Part shown: positions 43,064 through 53,696 of the stretch, piece after piece
How the letters are laid out: each line of letters opens with the position of its first letter
How positions within the stretch are numbered: the stretch's first letter is position 1
Assembly (NCBI GenBank): GCA_001662425.1
Contig: BDDC01000041.1
Coordinates: forward strand, 25,625-89,624
DNA: 64,000 nucleotides
Source: Chlamydomonas sphaeroides
Taxonomy: Eukaryota > Chlorophyta > Chlorophyceae > Chlamydomonadales > Chlamydomonadaceae
Direction: 5' to 3'
Notes under the pieces: model-generated
Database searches by the model: none
Told to the model about the DNA's origin: nothing
The model's input: the letters and a program-made list of their open reading frames with translations, nothing else
Translations under genes and position numbers: made by a program

Positions 43064-45908
43064 TCAGTACTTGAGCTGCGGCGGCATGGGCCACACCTGC
43101 TCGCTCTCCAGGTCCACGTTGACGGGCGAGTCAAAGATGTCCAGATACTCGGCAATGGTGGGTGCGTCCTGCACCGACGGGGAGCGGCAGGAGGTGGGGT
43201 GCTGGGGTTCGCAATGTTGCGAGGATTCATTGTGGCCGCGAGATGGCTGCCCCTCGCCCCGACCCCACGGCTAGACGGCTCAGGCGCACGCATGCTTGGC
43301 GGGCTGGACCACGCAACGTGTCTTGAGGATCCTAGGGGATTCTAGGCAACGCCACAGGCAGCCCGCAGCGCGGCGCTGCCAAGGGCTACCGGTCATTGCC
43401 CGGCAGTCGGGACCCCCCTCACGAGGCGGCGCACCTCGGCGGGCGTCAGCGACAGCACCAGCTCCTGCGCCGGCACCTCGTCCAGCGAGGAGTCCACCGA
43501 GCCCAGCTTGCGCCGCGTCTCAGGCTGCGGGGCGGGCGGGGCGGGCGGCACGGCAAGGCGCGGGGGCAGGGCCGGGTCAGGACCACCAGGCGGGGCGAGC
43601 GGGCTGTGTGGAACACGCTGCTCCCCGCAGCTTGCGCCTGCATTAGTGCTCCAGACGGTCCGCGCCACAGTGCAGGCGCGGGTGGCGGGGCAGCGCTGAG
43701 CAGGCTGGGGGGCTTGCTCAGTCCGACGGCGATGCCCCTGTGCCGTACGCCGGCGTGCCTGCTGGTAGCCCTGCGCAGCTGCTGCCCCCAGGCTCCGCCC
43801 TCACGCCCGCCCACGGACGGCCCTCCCTCCCTCCCGCCACGCGGCTCACGTCCTGCGGCCCCATCAGCTCGGGCCCGGCCTTGCGCAGGAAGGAGTTGAT
43901 GTCGGAGGCCGCCTTGACCGCGCTGCGGATGCAGGGTGGGGTAGGAGTGGGCACGGGAGCGCACGCGGGCCGTCAGCAGCCGTCAGCGCGGCAGACTGGC
44001 AGGCGACCCTCCGCCACGCGCGTGAACGCGAGGACACCAGCCCTTTACTGTAGAACCAGCGTGAAAGTCAGTGAAAGGTACTTGTGACGCCAGCCCTCGG
44101 CCCGCCGCCTCCTTTGCGCCCGTCATTCACCCCAACCCTGGGCCCACCGCCCACACACGACTGCTCCCAGGGGTCCATGGTCTTGGCGGTGCTGCTGACA
44201 GGTTGTCAGATCCTGCCGCTTGCATGCCATACAAGTACACATGCTGTTGGTATGCACACCAGACGGTGCAAGCCCCCGATGTTCCTACCCGAGCGCATCC
44301 TGCGCGTCCATGACCTCGGCGGTGCTGTTGGAGGGCAGGAAGGCCGAGTACCAGGCGTTGAAGTAGCGCCCCGGCACGTCCTCGCAGCTGGACACCACCT
44401 GCAGGGGACCCGGGCAGGATGCGTTAGACATGCATACTGCATCTGTGCCGGGCTCCAGCCGCAGCTCTAAGCTCTACGTTTTGCCTCGTGCTGGATCGAC
44501 CACGGCCCGCCTGCCGCTCCCAGGCCGCCGGGCCCGGCATTCGCACCGACACCGCCAAAGCGCAGCCGCCAGCCCTGCCCCGCCGCAGCGACCACGCCCC
44601 TGTGGCCCGTGCCCCGCCGCTCGCCAGGCCGCTGCTCGCACCCGCGTCTCCGCCAGCCGTATGTCGGCTCCGTGGCTGAGCACCTCCCGCAGCACCGCCA
44701 TCAGCTGTGGCGTCTTGCCCTGCGGGCCACACGTGCGGGGTGGGCTCGTGAGGCGGGGCCGGGTGCGCTTTGGCATGGTGAGTGAAGGCCGGGTGCGCTC
44801 GTGGGAAGGGTGGGGTTGGGGGCTAACGGAGGGTATAGCGGGGGTAGGTTGCGGCCAAGGTGGGGCCCCACACACTGCTCAAGCCTTGGCCACGTTATGA
44901 TTAGGCCCCTGGCTAGGTCCCTGGCTCCTGTGTCCGCCGGCTGCACCTCGATGACGTGCATGTAGCAGACATGGCACACCAGCAGGCAGCCCATGAGCCA
45001 GCCCACGGGTCTACGCGGCCCCGCCCTGCCAGGCGGACTGCACCCTCAGCCCGACCCACTGGCTCCCAGCCCCCTGGTCCGCGTTGCTGCGCCAGGCCCC
45101 TCGCCCCTGGCGCGCACAGGGTCAGCAGCCCCTGCGGCGGCAGCAAAGCGCTGTGCCATTGCCGCCCTTGCTCGCCGCTGGCTCCCCTTCCCCTGTGGGT
45201 CAGCCGCCGCGGGCCTGGACGCACCTCGATGACGTGGATGTAGCACACGGGGTACACCAGCAGGAAGCCGGTCACCTCGGAGCCGTCGGCGCTGTGCTTT
45301 TCTATCGCCTTGGCCACTTGGGCTGTGTGGCGGCAGGGGTTGGCGGTGGGCAGTCGTGAGGAAGGGATTCGGGTCGGCGGACGTGCCCTCACAGCGAGCT
45401 GGCGGCAAGGCCCCAGTGGCGTCAGGGTGGAACGCTTCTGGTAGCTGCCCGAGGCGTTGGTGCTGGTGCTGCTGTCGCTGGGCGGGCTTTCCCCATGCCA
45501 GCATAACCGGCACGCCAGATGTTAAGTAATAGAGCTGCGTGGATCCAGCCTGCCGACGGCTTTGCCAGAATACCTCACTTATTTGCGCCACACAGAGCCG
45601 TGCCGCTGCCGGTTGACGTGGGCCGGTGTGCTCACCCTTGATTGTTTCAAGCTGATTTTGCCGTTGATTCAACCGTGCCACGTATACTATCCGCGTTATG
45701 AGCACGTTCTGAGGGCGCAGGGTGGACGAGGCTTGCGGCATAGCTCGGGCAGGGGCTGTGCAGGGCCCAGTCGTGCCGTGCCGTGAAGCGACACCCTAGC
45801 GCCCCCCTTGGTGCTGACCTTCCCCAGCTTTTGAACGCGCGCGAGGATGACATCCAGAAGCGATTCGCGCGGTCCTGTGTCCAGCTGTGTCCGCAACGCG
45901 TCCGCCAT
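43064..45908 (-). CDS. TEX47-like (BLUF-fold-like) protein
   Basis: Eight exons, 45908-45819, 45708-45636, 45322-45225, 44719-44642, 44398-44289, 43922-43850, 43524-43423, 43168-43064, join in phase to 242 aa (human TEX47 is about 250). The core reads NVLITRIVYVARL, then EVTGFLLVYPVCYIHVIEGK, then QLMAVLREVLSHG, DVPGRYFNAWYSAFLPS and, at the end, YLDIFDSPVNVDLESEQVWP. From memory, human TEX47 has parallel phrases (GLLLLYP, HIIE, NSPVNV and an ending with a Trp-Pro). The beta-strand and helix order resembles BLUF/acylphosphatase-like folds, but I see no evidence of flavin binding. TEX47 is a testis protein, so a role in cilia is an inference. Intron 3 holds a duplicated copy of the end of exon 3. 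Gene structure is strong; family name moderate. Confidence 0.78.
44047..44081 (+). repeat. 35-bp dispersed repeat, copy 1
   Basis: Matches 61871-61905 in the same orientation at 31 of 35 positions; begins ACTGTAGAACCAGCGTG. It lies in an intron of the TEX47-like gene. Confidence 0.8.
44943..44991 (-). repeat. Duplicated exon 3 tail inside intron 3 of the TEX47-like gene
   Basis: This 49-bp segment is about 88% identical to 45221-45269, which is the end of exon 3 plus its donor. Its translation would read CLLVCHVCYMHVIE against FLLVYPVCYIHVIE in the true exon, followed by GTGCAG in place of the donor GTGCGT. No clear acceptor precedes it in the right frame, so it is probably a decayed tandem copy rather than a used alternative exon. 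Confidence 0.8.
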
Positions 45909-46724
45909 GGTGATGCCGATGTAAAGCGTGACTCTCCCTCAAGCAGTCGATGTGTACAATTGGTTATGAATGAGCACAGCGCGCTGCGTTAGCGGTATAG
46001 CCGAAAGAGGTCAATTAAAAATCGCGAAACTTCGGTCAAGCGAGCAGCGGAAGCATGAGGTTGCAGAATGCTAGCAGTCTGTGCATAGATCGAGAAGCAT
46101 CTCCCTGTTGCAGCTTGCTCGTAAGTTACGACGGTATCTAAGGCCTCGTGCATTCAGGCCCCTGCTCCCCAGTCCCCCCCCGCCCCCGCTCCCCAAACGG
46201 CCGCGAACGACAGCCGTCACCTACACAGATTCTCAAGCGGCGGGGTTTGCTCTCTCTCTGGGCTGCGGGTCCTGTTGGCCCCTCACATATATATCTCTGG
46301 GCACTTCAGCGACCAGGTGGCACCAAGAACTGCATCACAGGGGAGAGTCCCCTGCTGCATCAGGTCTCCCATGCCCCCGCAGGGCCCCGCTAAGGGCCTG
46401 GCACCTCGACCTCCCCGTCCAAGAGGCGATCCAGAATTGTATCACGAAGTGTCAGGCCAGGCGAAGCTGAGCGCCGCCGGGGAAATGGAGTCGGGGCGAG
46501 GGCCACTGCCGACTCCCGCGTCCCACGGCGTACGGCACCAAGGGCAGTCATGCAAATGCTGACCAGCGCGACAGTAGCGCATATTGCTGGTTACCTGTTG
46601 CACATACCTCCACGCTGATTGACTTACGCAAACTCCTTGAACAGGCTCACGGCGCTTGAGTTGAATCGAACTGCCTCAGCGCGTCCTCTTAGCCTCGACA
46701 CCCGTGCGCTGACCTCTTAGCAAG
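45909..46724. promoter_or_regulatory. Divergent intergenic region, TEX47-like / TXNDC9
   Basis: 816 bp between divergent start codons. A TATATATCTC element occurs near 46288 in a CT/CA-rich context. No gene is supported. Confidence 0.4.
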
Positions 46725-49122
46725 ATGGCAGCCGGCATGCAGCAAGCGATTATAGAGCAGACCGTTGCCGCGCTCGCACAACAATTAGAACAGCAGGTGG
46801 ACCGAGAAATCAATAAGCTCGACAATCTCGGCGAGGATGACATCGAGGCTATTCGCGTCAAGCGCATGAAGGAGCTCAAAATCCGGCAAGAGAAGATGAA
46901 GGAATGGGCAGCGCGCGGGCACGGCGAGTACCGTGAGATATTCTCGGAGCAGGAGTTCTTCAAGGAGATGAAGGGCGAGGAGCGCATGATTTGCCACTTC
47001 TTCAGGGAGAACTGGCCGTGCAAGGTGAGGCCGCGGCCCCAAACCCGCACGGGGCGGCGCGGGATCCTCAACCCGCCTGCGAGGCTGCGTGGCTCCGGTG
47101 GGGCGCTGAACGGGACCCTGGCCCTGGCATGGCTGCAGGTGATCGACAAGCACATGGCCATCCTCGCCAAGAAGCACTTGGAGACCAAGTTCGTCAAGGT
47201 GCGTGCTCACCAGTCTGCCTGGCGGTGTCTCGATGGCCACGGCCCTGACTACTGTAGCCGTGTCAGCGCGGTTTCTAGACGCGCCCGGCATCCTACGCAG
47301 CAGAGGAGGCACCGTGCCGCTTTCACGTTGAGAGCCCGACCGAGCGCACCTTATCCCCTTGTTTCTCCCCCGCCTATCCCTGACCTCCGCATCTGCTCCC
47401 CTCCCCTCTTCCCCAGATCAACGCCGAGAAGAGCCCCTTCCTGACGGAGCGGCTAAAGATCTGGATGCTGCCCACGCTGGCGCTCATCAAGCACGAAAAG
47501 ACGGTCGACTACGTCGTGGGCTTTGACCAGGTAGGTCCGCTGACCTCCAGATACGTTGTGAAGGTTGCCGATGTTGCCAAGGCGATGGGAACCCTGGAAT
47601 GGGTCGGCGTTGACAGGGGCAGCTCTGGCTAAGTTCAGAGCCAGGCGCCTGGCGTCCCTTGCAGCGGCTGAAAGGTCCTGGCAGGGGAAGTCGGCACCTG
47701 GGACTAGCGAAGGGGGGCGTATGGTCGGCGTGGGAAGGCCAGCACTGCTCTTTGCCAACCAGGATGATAAGGGGCCATGCTGGGTAGGAGGCTCGGGGGC
47801 ATACTGGGTAGGATGCCCGGGGGCATACTGGGTAGGAGGCTCGGGGGCATACTGGGTAGGCTCGGGGGCGTACTGGGTAGGAAGCTCGGGGGCATACTAG
47901 CTAGGAGGCTCGGGGGCATACTGAGTAGNNNNNNNNNNNNNNNNNNNNNNNNNNNNNNNNNNNNNNNNNNNNNNNNNNNNNNNNNNNNNNNNNNNNNNNN
48001 NNNNNNNNNNNNNNNNNNNNNNNNNNNNNNNNNNNNNNNNNNNNNNNNNNNNNNNNNNNNNNNNNNNNNNNNNNNNNNNNNNNNNNNNNNNNNNNNNNNN
48101 NNNNNNNNNNNNNNNNNNNNNNNNNNNNNNNNNNNNNNNNNNNNNNNNNNNNNNNNNNNNNNNNNNNNNNNNNNNNNNNNNNNNNNNNNNNNNNNNNNNN
48201 NNNNNNNNNNNNNNNNNNNNNNNNNNNNNNNNNNNNNNNNNNNNNNNNNNNNNNNNNNNNNNNNNNNNNNNNNNNNNNNNNNNNNNNNNNNNNNNNNNNN
48301 NNNNNNNNNNNNNNNNNNNNNNNNNNNNNNNNNNNNNNNNNNNNNNNNNNNNNNNNNNNNNNNNNNNNNNNNNNNNNNNNNNNNNNNNNNNNNNNNNNNN
48401 NNNNNNNNNNNNNNNNNNNNNNNNNNNNNNNNNNNNGGCATACTGGGTAGGAGGCTCGGGGTGCAGGACCCTGCGCCGACCACCAGGGTTGGGGTCCTGG
48501 GCTCGGCCCCGGCTGGAGTATCTACGCGCCAAGCAAGACCCCATTTGGTCGGGCGGCTTTTGGGGGCGCAGCGGATGGGCGGTCGAGTAGGCAGGGGCAA
48601 CAGGGCGCATGCCCTGTTTCAGCACAGTGCAGCTCTGGGCCTTGTGGGTCTGCCTGGCATGCTCATGAGGCAACCTGGCGCTGCGGGCCGCAGCCGTGGC
48701 TTCTTGCCAGCCACCCGGGGGCGTGGTCCCCTGCCTGCCTCCGAGTGCCCCAGGACGGGCCCGTGCCTGCCCGCCGAAAGAAAGAAGGGCCCTGGGCCCG
48801 CAGCTGGCGCGGCACTATCCATCGCAACCGAGCCCAGCTGCCCTCGCCTTCACACCCCGCACCCCAAAGCCCCCGCCCCGGGCCCAACACACCTGCTCCT
48901 CACCGCCCAGCCCCACCCCGTAACCCCCACCCTCCGCAGCTCGGCGGCAAGGACGATTTCGAGACCTCGGTGCTGGCTGAGCGGCTGTCCAAGAGCGAGA
49001 TGATTGACTACGACTGGGGCGCGGGGGGCAAGGCGGCGGCGGCGGCGCCCAAGGGCATCCGCAAGGGCGGCGGCAAGTCGTACAAGAAGACTGAGAGCGA
49101 CGAGGACAGCGACTTCGACTAG
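46725..49122 (+). CDS. TXNDC9: Thioredoxin domain-containing protein 9 / phosducin-like 3
   Basis: PhLP3-type co-chaperone that binds the CCT chaperonin and tunes actin and tubulin folding. Four exons, 46725-47024, 47139-47198, 47417-47530, 48940-49122, give 218 aa (human 226). Matches along the whole length: REINKLDNLGEDDIEAIRVK RMKEL, WAARGHGEYREI, ERMICHFFRENWPCKVIDKH, AILAKKHLETKFVKINAEKS PFLTERL, LPTLALIKHEKTVDYVVGFD and DDFETSVLAERL. The thioredoxin-like domain has a single Cys (WPC) and no CxxC pair, as in the family. The C-terminal tail is Gly/Lys-rich and ends in an acidic DEDSDFD like the human DSDSDDD. Intron 3 is 1.4 kb and carries a minisatellite and an N gap. Identification is secure. 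Confidence 0.96.
47775..48470 (+). repeat. ~24-bp minisatellite in TXNDC9 intron 3, with gap
   Basis: Units of the form GGGGGCATACTGGGTAGGAG plus GCTC repeat from about 47780 to 47928 and resume at 48437-48470. Variants include GATGCC and GAAGCT in place of GAGGCT and one shortened copy. The N run sits inside the array, so the true copy number is unknown. Confidence 0.93.
47929..48436. other. Assembly gap inside the intronic minisatellite
   Basis: 508 N, flanked on both sides by the same repeat unit; the gap is most simply unassembled array. Confidence 0.9.
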
Positions 49123-50441
49123 GCGCTTTGGCGGAAGGGCGCCAAGACGGCTGGGCATGGCCCTGGGTGTGGAGGGCCACGGCACCGCCGCGGGTGGCGC
49201 AGGCTGCTGGGCTAAGCCAAAGGATAACAGCGACTTGGAACGGGGCGACGAGGTCGCTGCGCTTTGCGGGGACGGTGTGCACGGCAGCTGCGGCTCTGCG
49301 GCTGATGCGCGGCCGGGCCCCTGCGCCCTGGCGCTTGGGCGCAGCCAACTGCGCTGGGCGGAACTGCTGCGGCTCGGCGCTGCTGGCGGCGCGCCCGGCC
49401 GCCCGTGTGTGGGCCATGGGCTGTGTGGGTGGATAAGCACGCTGTGGGAGTGCTGCGTGGGAGGGAGCAAGGTACGCCGCGCATCGCGGCGCAGGGGCAT
49501 CCCATGCATGTGCATGATGACTTGATGAGCAGACCTGACCGCACTGCAGCTGGACGCATGGGTATCGGCATCGGTGCGGCGTGGAGAGCACTGCATGGGC
49601 GGCAGCACTGCATGTGGGCTGTGGAGGCTTGTGCGTGTGTGTACGTGAGATTTGGTGTGCGTTCCTATGAGTGTGACAGCAGCTCGACTGTCTATGTGCG
49701 TGCGCGCTGACGTTCTAGCAGGGAGGTGGAGGTGGGCGCTGCGCTTGGGAGGTGCGGGCTGCGCGGCAGCCGTCCGGTGGCGGGCAAGGAGCGAGTGTGC
49801 GCCGGGCGAATAAAGCTCGGGTGGGGCTGCCCGTCTGTCGCTCGGGACGACTTGAACTCGGGCCATCAGCAGAGCGCCCCCTGCTTCGTCCCACACTCTG
49901 CCCGTCTCGGCGCCACAGCAGCCCTGACGACTCCGCCGCACACTGCATCCGGCGGTAGGCGGATCGTGGCAGCGCCCGCAGCTTCGCGCCATGCGCCCCT
50001 TGGCACTGCCTGGCATCGCCTGCATGCGGCTGTCCCCCAGCCTGCAGCGCACATGACGCTCTGAAGCCTCGCATCCTTACCCCTGCCCGCCGGCCCACAC
50101 CCCTTGCCGTGCCTCCAGCACTGCCATTACCAGTTGCCCAAAAGGCAGCTCGGGGCCTTCTGAGGGGTCCTCGGCGCTCGCCTTTCCACCCTACCTCACC
50201 CACTCCGCTGCCAGCCAGCCACGCCCCTCGCCACTGCCGGGCGCCATCGCGGCATCGCCTAGCCAAGGCGGCACATCCCCAACCAGCCCTACATCCTGCT
50301 GCCACAAGGGCCTCCTGCCTGCAGCCGCAACAGACATCCACATGAACACCCACACACATAAGAACACAACCCCTTGAAACACAAGGGCCAGCACCCCTTA
50401 CAACACCCCAGACCCGCGGCATGCACGCATGCATCCATCCC
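49123..50441. other. Convergent intergenic region, TXNDC9 / PDF
   Basis: 1.3 kb of 3' flanks. No gene is supported and no TGTAA is seen on the plus strand. Confidence 0.4.
50398..50402 (-). terminator. Candidate poly(A) signal TGTAA for PDF
   Basis: TTACA on the plus strand, 40 bases beyond the PDF stop codon. Confidence 0.45.
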
Positions 50442-53271
50442 TCACTTCTTGGCCACGGCGCCGAAGCCCTTGGCCACCTTGGGCGGCGGCACCCGCTGCA
50501 CCTTGGCCCCGGGCTGCGCCGCCAGGAAGGCCTCCTCCATCTCCACCAGCGCCGGCCGCACCGTCTCCAGCACCGCCGGCTTCATGCGGTCGTGAAACAG
50601 CACGCCCTGGGGAATAGGGGGACGAGGCAGCGGAAGGCAGAGAGGTGAGGCACGGGTCGCGGTAGCGCAGAGACGAACCGGGCGCTAGCAGCACAGCGTT
50701 GCGTGACACACAGATTGCCCCGGACGGATGAGGGGTTGAGGGTTGTGCCGCGAGAGGGTTTTGACGCATGCGGGCAGAGGCGGCTGGTGCGCAAGGCCAT
50801 GCTGCCGTACAGCCCGTACCTGAAGGTGGTCGTACTCGTGCTGGAAGATGCGCGCGATCCAGGGGTCGGTCAGCTGCAGCTTGACTGGCTGACCCTTCGC
50901 GTCCAGCGCCTTGACCGTGATCTGCCGCGAGCGCTGCGGAGGGGCCAGGCGAGGGAGCGAGGCCGAGGGGTTCGCCGTGGCGTGAGGCAGGGCCACAGCG
51001 GGCGGCACCATGCCCCAGAGTGGTAGGTGCCATGGGAGTAATGAACTGGTTGCGAACCTCCGAGTGGTAGGGTGTACTGCACACTCCCCTGGCCCCCTTG
51101 CCCCCTGGCCCCCGTGCGCGCACCTCGACATCCCCCAGTATCCGCGGGAAGGACAGGCAGCCCTCCTCCTCCGACTCCTTGCCGCCCGTCTGCTCCACGA
51201 TCTCCGGGTTGACCAGCACGTACTCGTCGCCTGGCTTGGTGCGGCCGATGGGGTTGAACACCATCAGCCGCACGTTCACGCCCACCTGGCGAGGCAGAGG
51301 CGGGGAGAGGAGGGCGGCACGGTACGATACAGTAAGTGCGACAACCGGCGACGGTGCATGTTTGGGAGAGGAGGACTGGGGCCCATAGCCTCGGTGTGCG
51401 GTGGGGCGCGACGGGCTGAGCAGCGTGGCGCTAGCATGGTGCCGCGGTTGCGGCCTGGCGTGTTTGCCATGGCGATGGCGGCGTATGTGTGCAGAGAAGA
51501 GCGCTCCGGGCCCAGCGCGGCCCCTGCGCGACTGGCGTGCGGTGATGCGCGGCGTATGACGTTGATGGGTGGTGCTGGCCGCCGCCGGCCCTCATACTTG
51601 CAGAAATGGGTCCTCACGCCCCGCAAAGGGGTCCGAGTGTATATACGTGTGTGTGATCGTGGATAATCATCGGGGCGGCGGTGGCGGCTGACCGAATCCA
51701 GCCAAACCCGTGCGGCGCGAGTCGCCGCCGTGCGTGCGCACGAGCGGAGCGCGCAGGGCTTCAAGGCACGCACCCGGGCCTTGACGGGTGGCGCCGTGCA
51801 TCCCGTGCACTGGCCCCAGCCACGCCACGCGCATGCTCCGGGCCGCATGGTGGCTCATGGGGCCGGTGTGCGGGGCTGTGAGCGCTGGTGCCGCATGGCG
51901 GCTAGGCCCGGACAAGGGCCCTCTGCGCCCGGCACAGCCGCCAGGCCCCTGCCGTGCGCCCCTGCCTTCGCCATAGTCGAAATCTGGCAGCAGGCGCCAG
52001 AGGGCAGCGGGCTGCGCCGCCGCTGACGCCGCTACGCGAAGGGTCGCTGGCGCCCTTGCCGAGGCGGCGGCGCGCGCTGCAGCACACGGGGGCTGCGGGC
52101 CCGTTGCGGCCGTCGGCCGACTCCAGGGTCGGCTCCGCAGGCAAGCGCATGTGGCCTTTTGCGGCGGTGCGGTGCGGTGGGGTGCCGTCCAGTCCCATGC
52201 GGTGGGTGTGCAGGTGGGTGGTGCTGGCCGCCGCCGCCCCTCATACTTGCAGAAATGGGTCCTCACGCCCCGCAATGGGGTCCGAGTTTGTATACATGTG
52301 TGTGATTGTGGATAATCATCGGGGCGGCAGCGACGGTAGCGACGCGTGGCGTGAGGTGGCGGCGTGCAACGCGCGTTGCTGTGGACATGAGCGATGTGTC
52401 ATGGACCACAGCGCGGTGATCCACAGCGCGGCGCTCAAACAGCCCACATGACGCTCGATACATGGCCGACCTGTGGCGCCGCTAGCCCGACGCCATCATC
52501 CCTACAGGTAGCAACAGCGGGAAGCGGCAGGAGGCAGGGCCGGGGGCGCGGTTGGGGGAGCACAGCGCGCACGCAGTGGCGCGCAGGAGGAAAAGGTTGG
52601 GCTTGGGGCTCAGCACGGCTACCTAGCCCGGCTAGAAATCATCACGGTGGCTGCGGAGCATGTTGCGAGAAGGAGGTTGTCAAGCGGCGTCCTGCCGGCA
52701 GCCTGCTAGCTTCCCGAGCGCAGTAACACAGGGCCGCAGAGCCGGCTGGCGCACGGATGATGTGGCAGCTTGCGTTTGCGCCCCTTGCACTTACTCATAC
52801 ATGATCTGGATCATCTCCTTGGCTAGCCGCTGCAGCGACTCGTCGAATACGCCGATGCGGGCGTTGACGGCGCGCAGGCGCGGGTCCGGGTACTTGATGA
52901 TTTGGAGCGGGCTGGACCACTCCAGCTTGGTCACTGCGTGCGGGGCACAGTGGGCGCTGATATTTCAGGTCAGGCGTGCTGCGTGAATGTGCTAGGCGCT
53001 CTGGTGAAGGGGCCAGGCCGGACGGCTGTGCGCGGCTGTGTGGGGTGCCTTGTGGGTTGGCGCTGGTGGCGACATGGCAGCCGGCGACGTCGGAGGCGCC
53101 GACGCGACGCGCTGGGCCAGCGAGCGCACCTGTGGGGATCTCTACGAGCCCTCGCGACGCCGTGCCGAAGCCCTTGCCGGACTTGGCTGCTTGCGCCCGA
53201 ACCACGAGGGCGCATCGCCGCGGCAGGTGCGCCACACACCGCAGGTGCGGCGCCACGCGTTGCAGTAGCAT
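50442..53271 (-). CDS. PDF1B: Organellar peptide deformylase, PDF1B type
   Basis: Metalloenzyme that removes the N-formyl group from new chloroplast or mitochondrial proteins. Six exons, 53271-53130, 52933-52795, 52501-52471, 51285-51124, 50933-50820, 50606-50442, in phase, give 250 aa. Residues 1-45 (MLLQRVAPHLRCVAHLPRRC and on) are a transit peptide. Motif 1 GVGLAAPQ (97-104) comes entirely from the 31-nt exon 3. Motif 2 EEGCLS supplies the metal ligand Cys147; motif 3 HEYDH supplies His190, His194 and the catalytic Glu191. KYPDPRLR and HDRMKP are family-typical. The tail after 215 is Ala/Pro/Lys-rich. Motif 3 has Tyr where many homologues have Phe or Leu, a tolerated change. Intron 3 (51286-52470) carries a 115-bp direct repeat. 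Chloroplast rather than mitochondrial targeting is inferred. Confidence 0.93.
51566..51680 (+). repeat. 115-bp direct repeat, copy A (PDF intron 3)
   Basis: Aligns without gaps to 52215-52329 (offset 649), with a handful of substitutions. It contains CTCATACTTGCAGAAATGGG and GTGGATAATCATCGGGGCGG. The two copies flank about 530 bp. Confidence 0.92.
52215..52329 (+). repeat. 115-bp direct repeat, copy B (PDF intron 3)
   Basis: Second copy of 51566-51680 in the same orientation. The paired layout (repeat, ~530 bp, repeat) resembles a very small LTR-type element or a local duplication. No primer-binding site or coding region is evident between the copies. Confidence 0.92.
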
Positions 53272-53696
53272 GGTTTGACTGTACGACGTGGACGGGGTGG
53301 CACTGGAGCAGGCACTCGAGGTGGCTGCCATGCGAGGCATCCACCCTAGTGGCAGGGAAGCGAGCACCTAGCGACAATGGTCGGTGCTAATTGTAACGAC
53401 GAGGAGAGCTGTGTTCTGCTGTCATGAATCGCTGCTGCTTGCCAATTGCTTTGCCCAGCTCGGGCTCAATGATGTTCTGGCTTGCTGAGTCCTGGCACTC
53501 CAGATACATCCACAACGCAAAACAATGACACGCACGCTAGCATGACGTGAATGACAAGGCACACGGTGGTGAGGGAGGTGGAGATTCCCAACGCCCAGGC
53601 GCTGCAATGAGCTCGGAGCTGACCTCAGTGCAGCGAGAGGGTAGGCATTGTACTTCGGCATGTTCCTCTAGCTGCAAAAGTTGAGGCCGCGCTCGC
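53272..53696. promoter_or_regulatory. Divergent promoter region, PDF / 912-aa protein gene
   Basis: 425 bp between divergent start codons; no further gene is seen. Confidence 0.4.

Noticed and set aside
46650..46680. Second tRNA-like motif (AGTTCGATTC on the minus strand)
   Set aside because: The stem does not pair and no D arm or A box is found at the right distance.
47777..49003. Open frame running through the N gap and into TXNDC9 exon 4
   Set aside because: It is created by translating N and minisatellite sequence; the real protein joins exon 3 to exon 4 across this intron.
49840..49870. tRNA-like T-arm (GAGTTCAAGTC on the minus strand)
   Set aside because: The flanking bases do not form a 5-bp T stem, and no anticodon or acceptor stem could be drawn.
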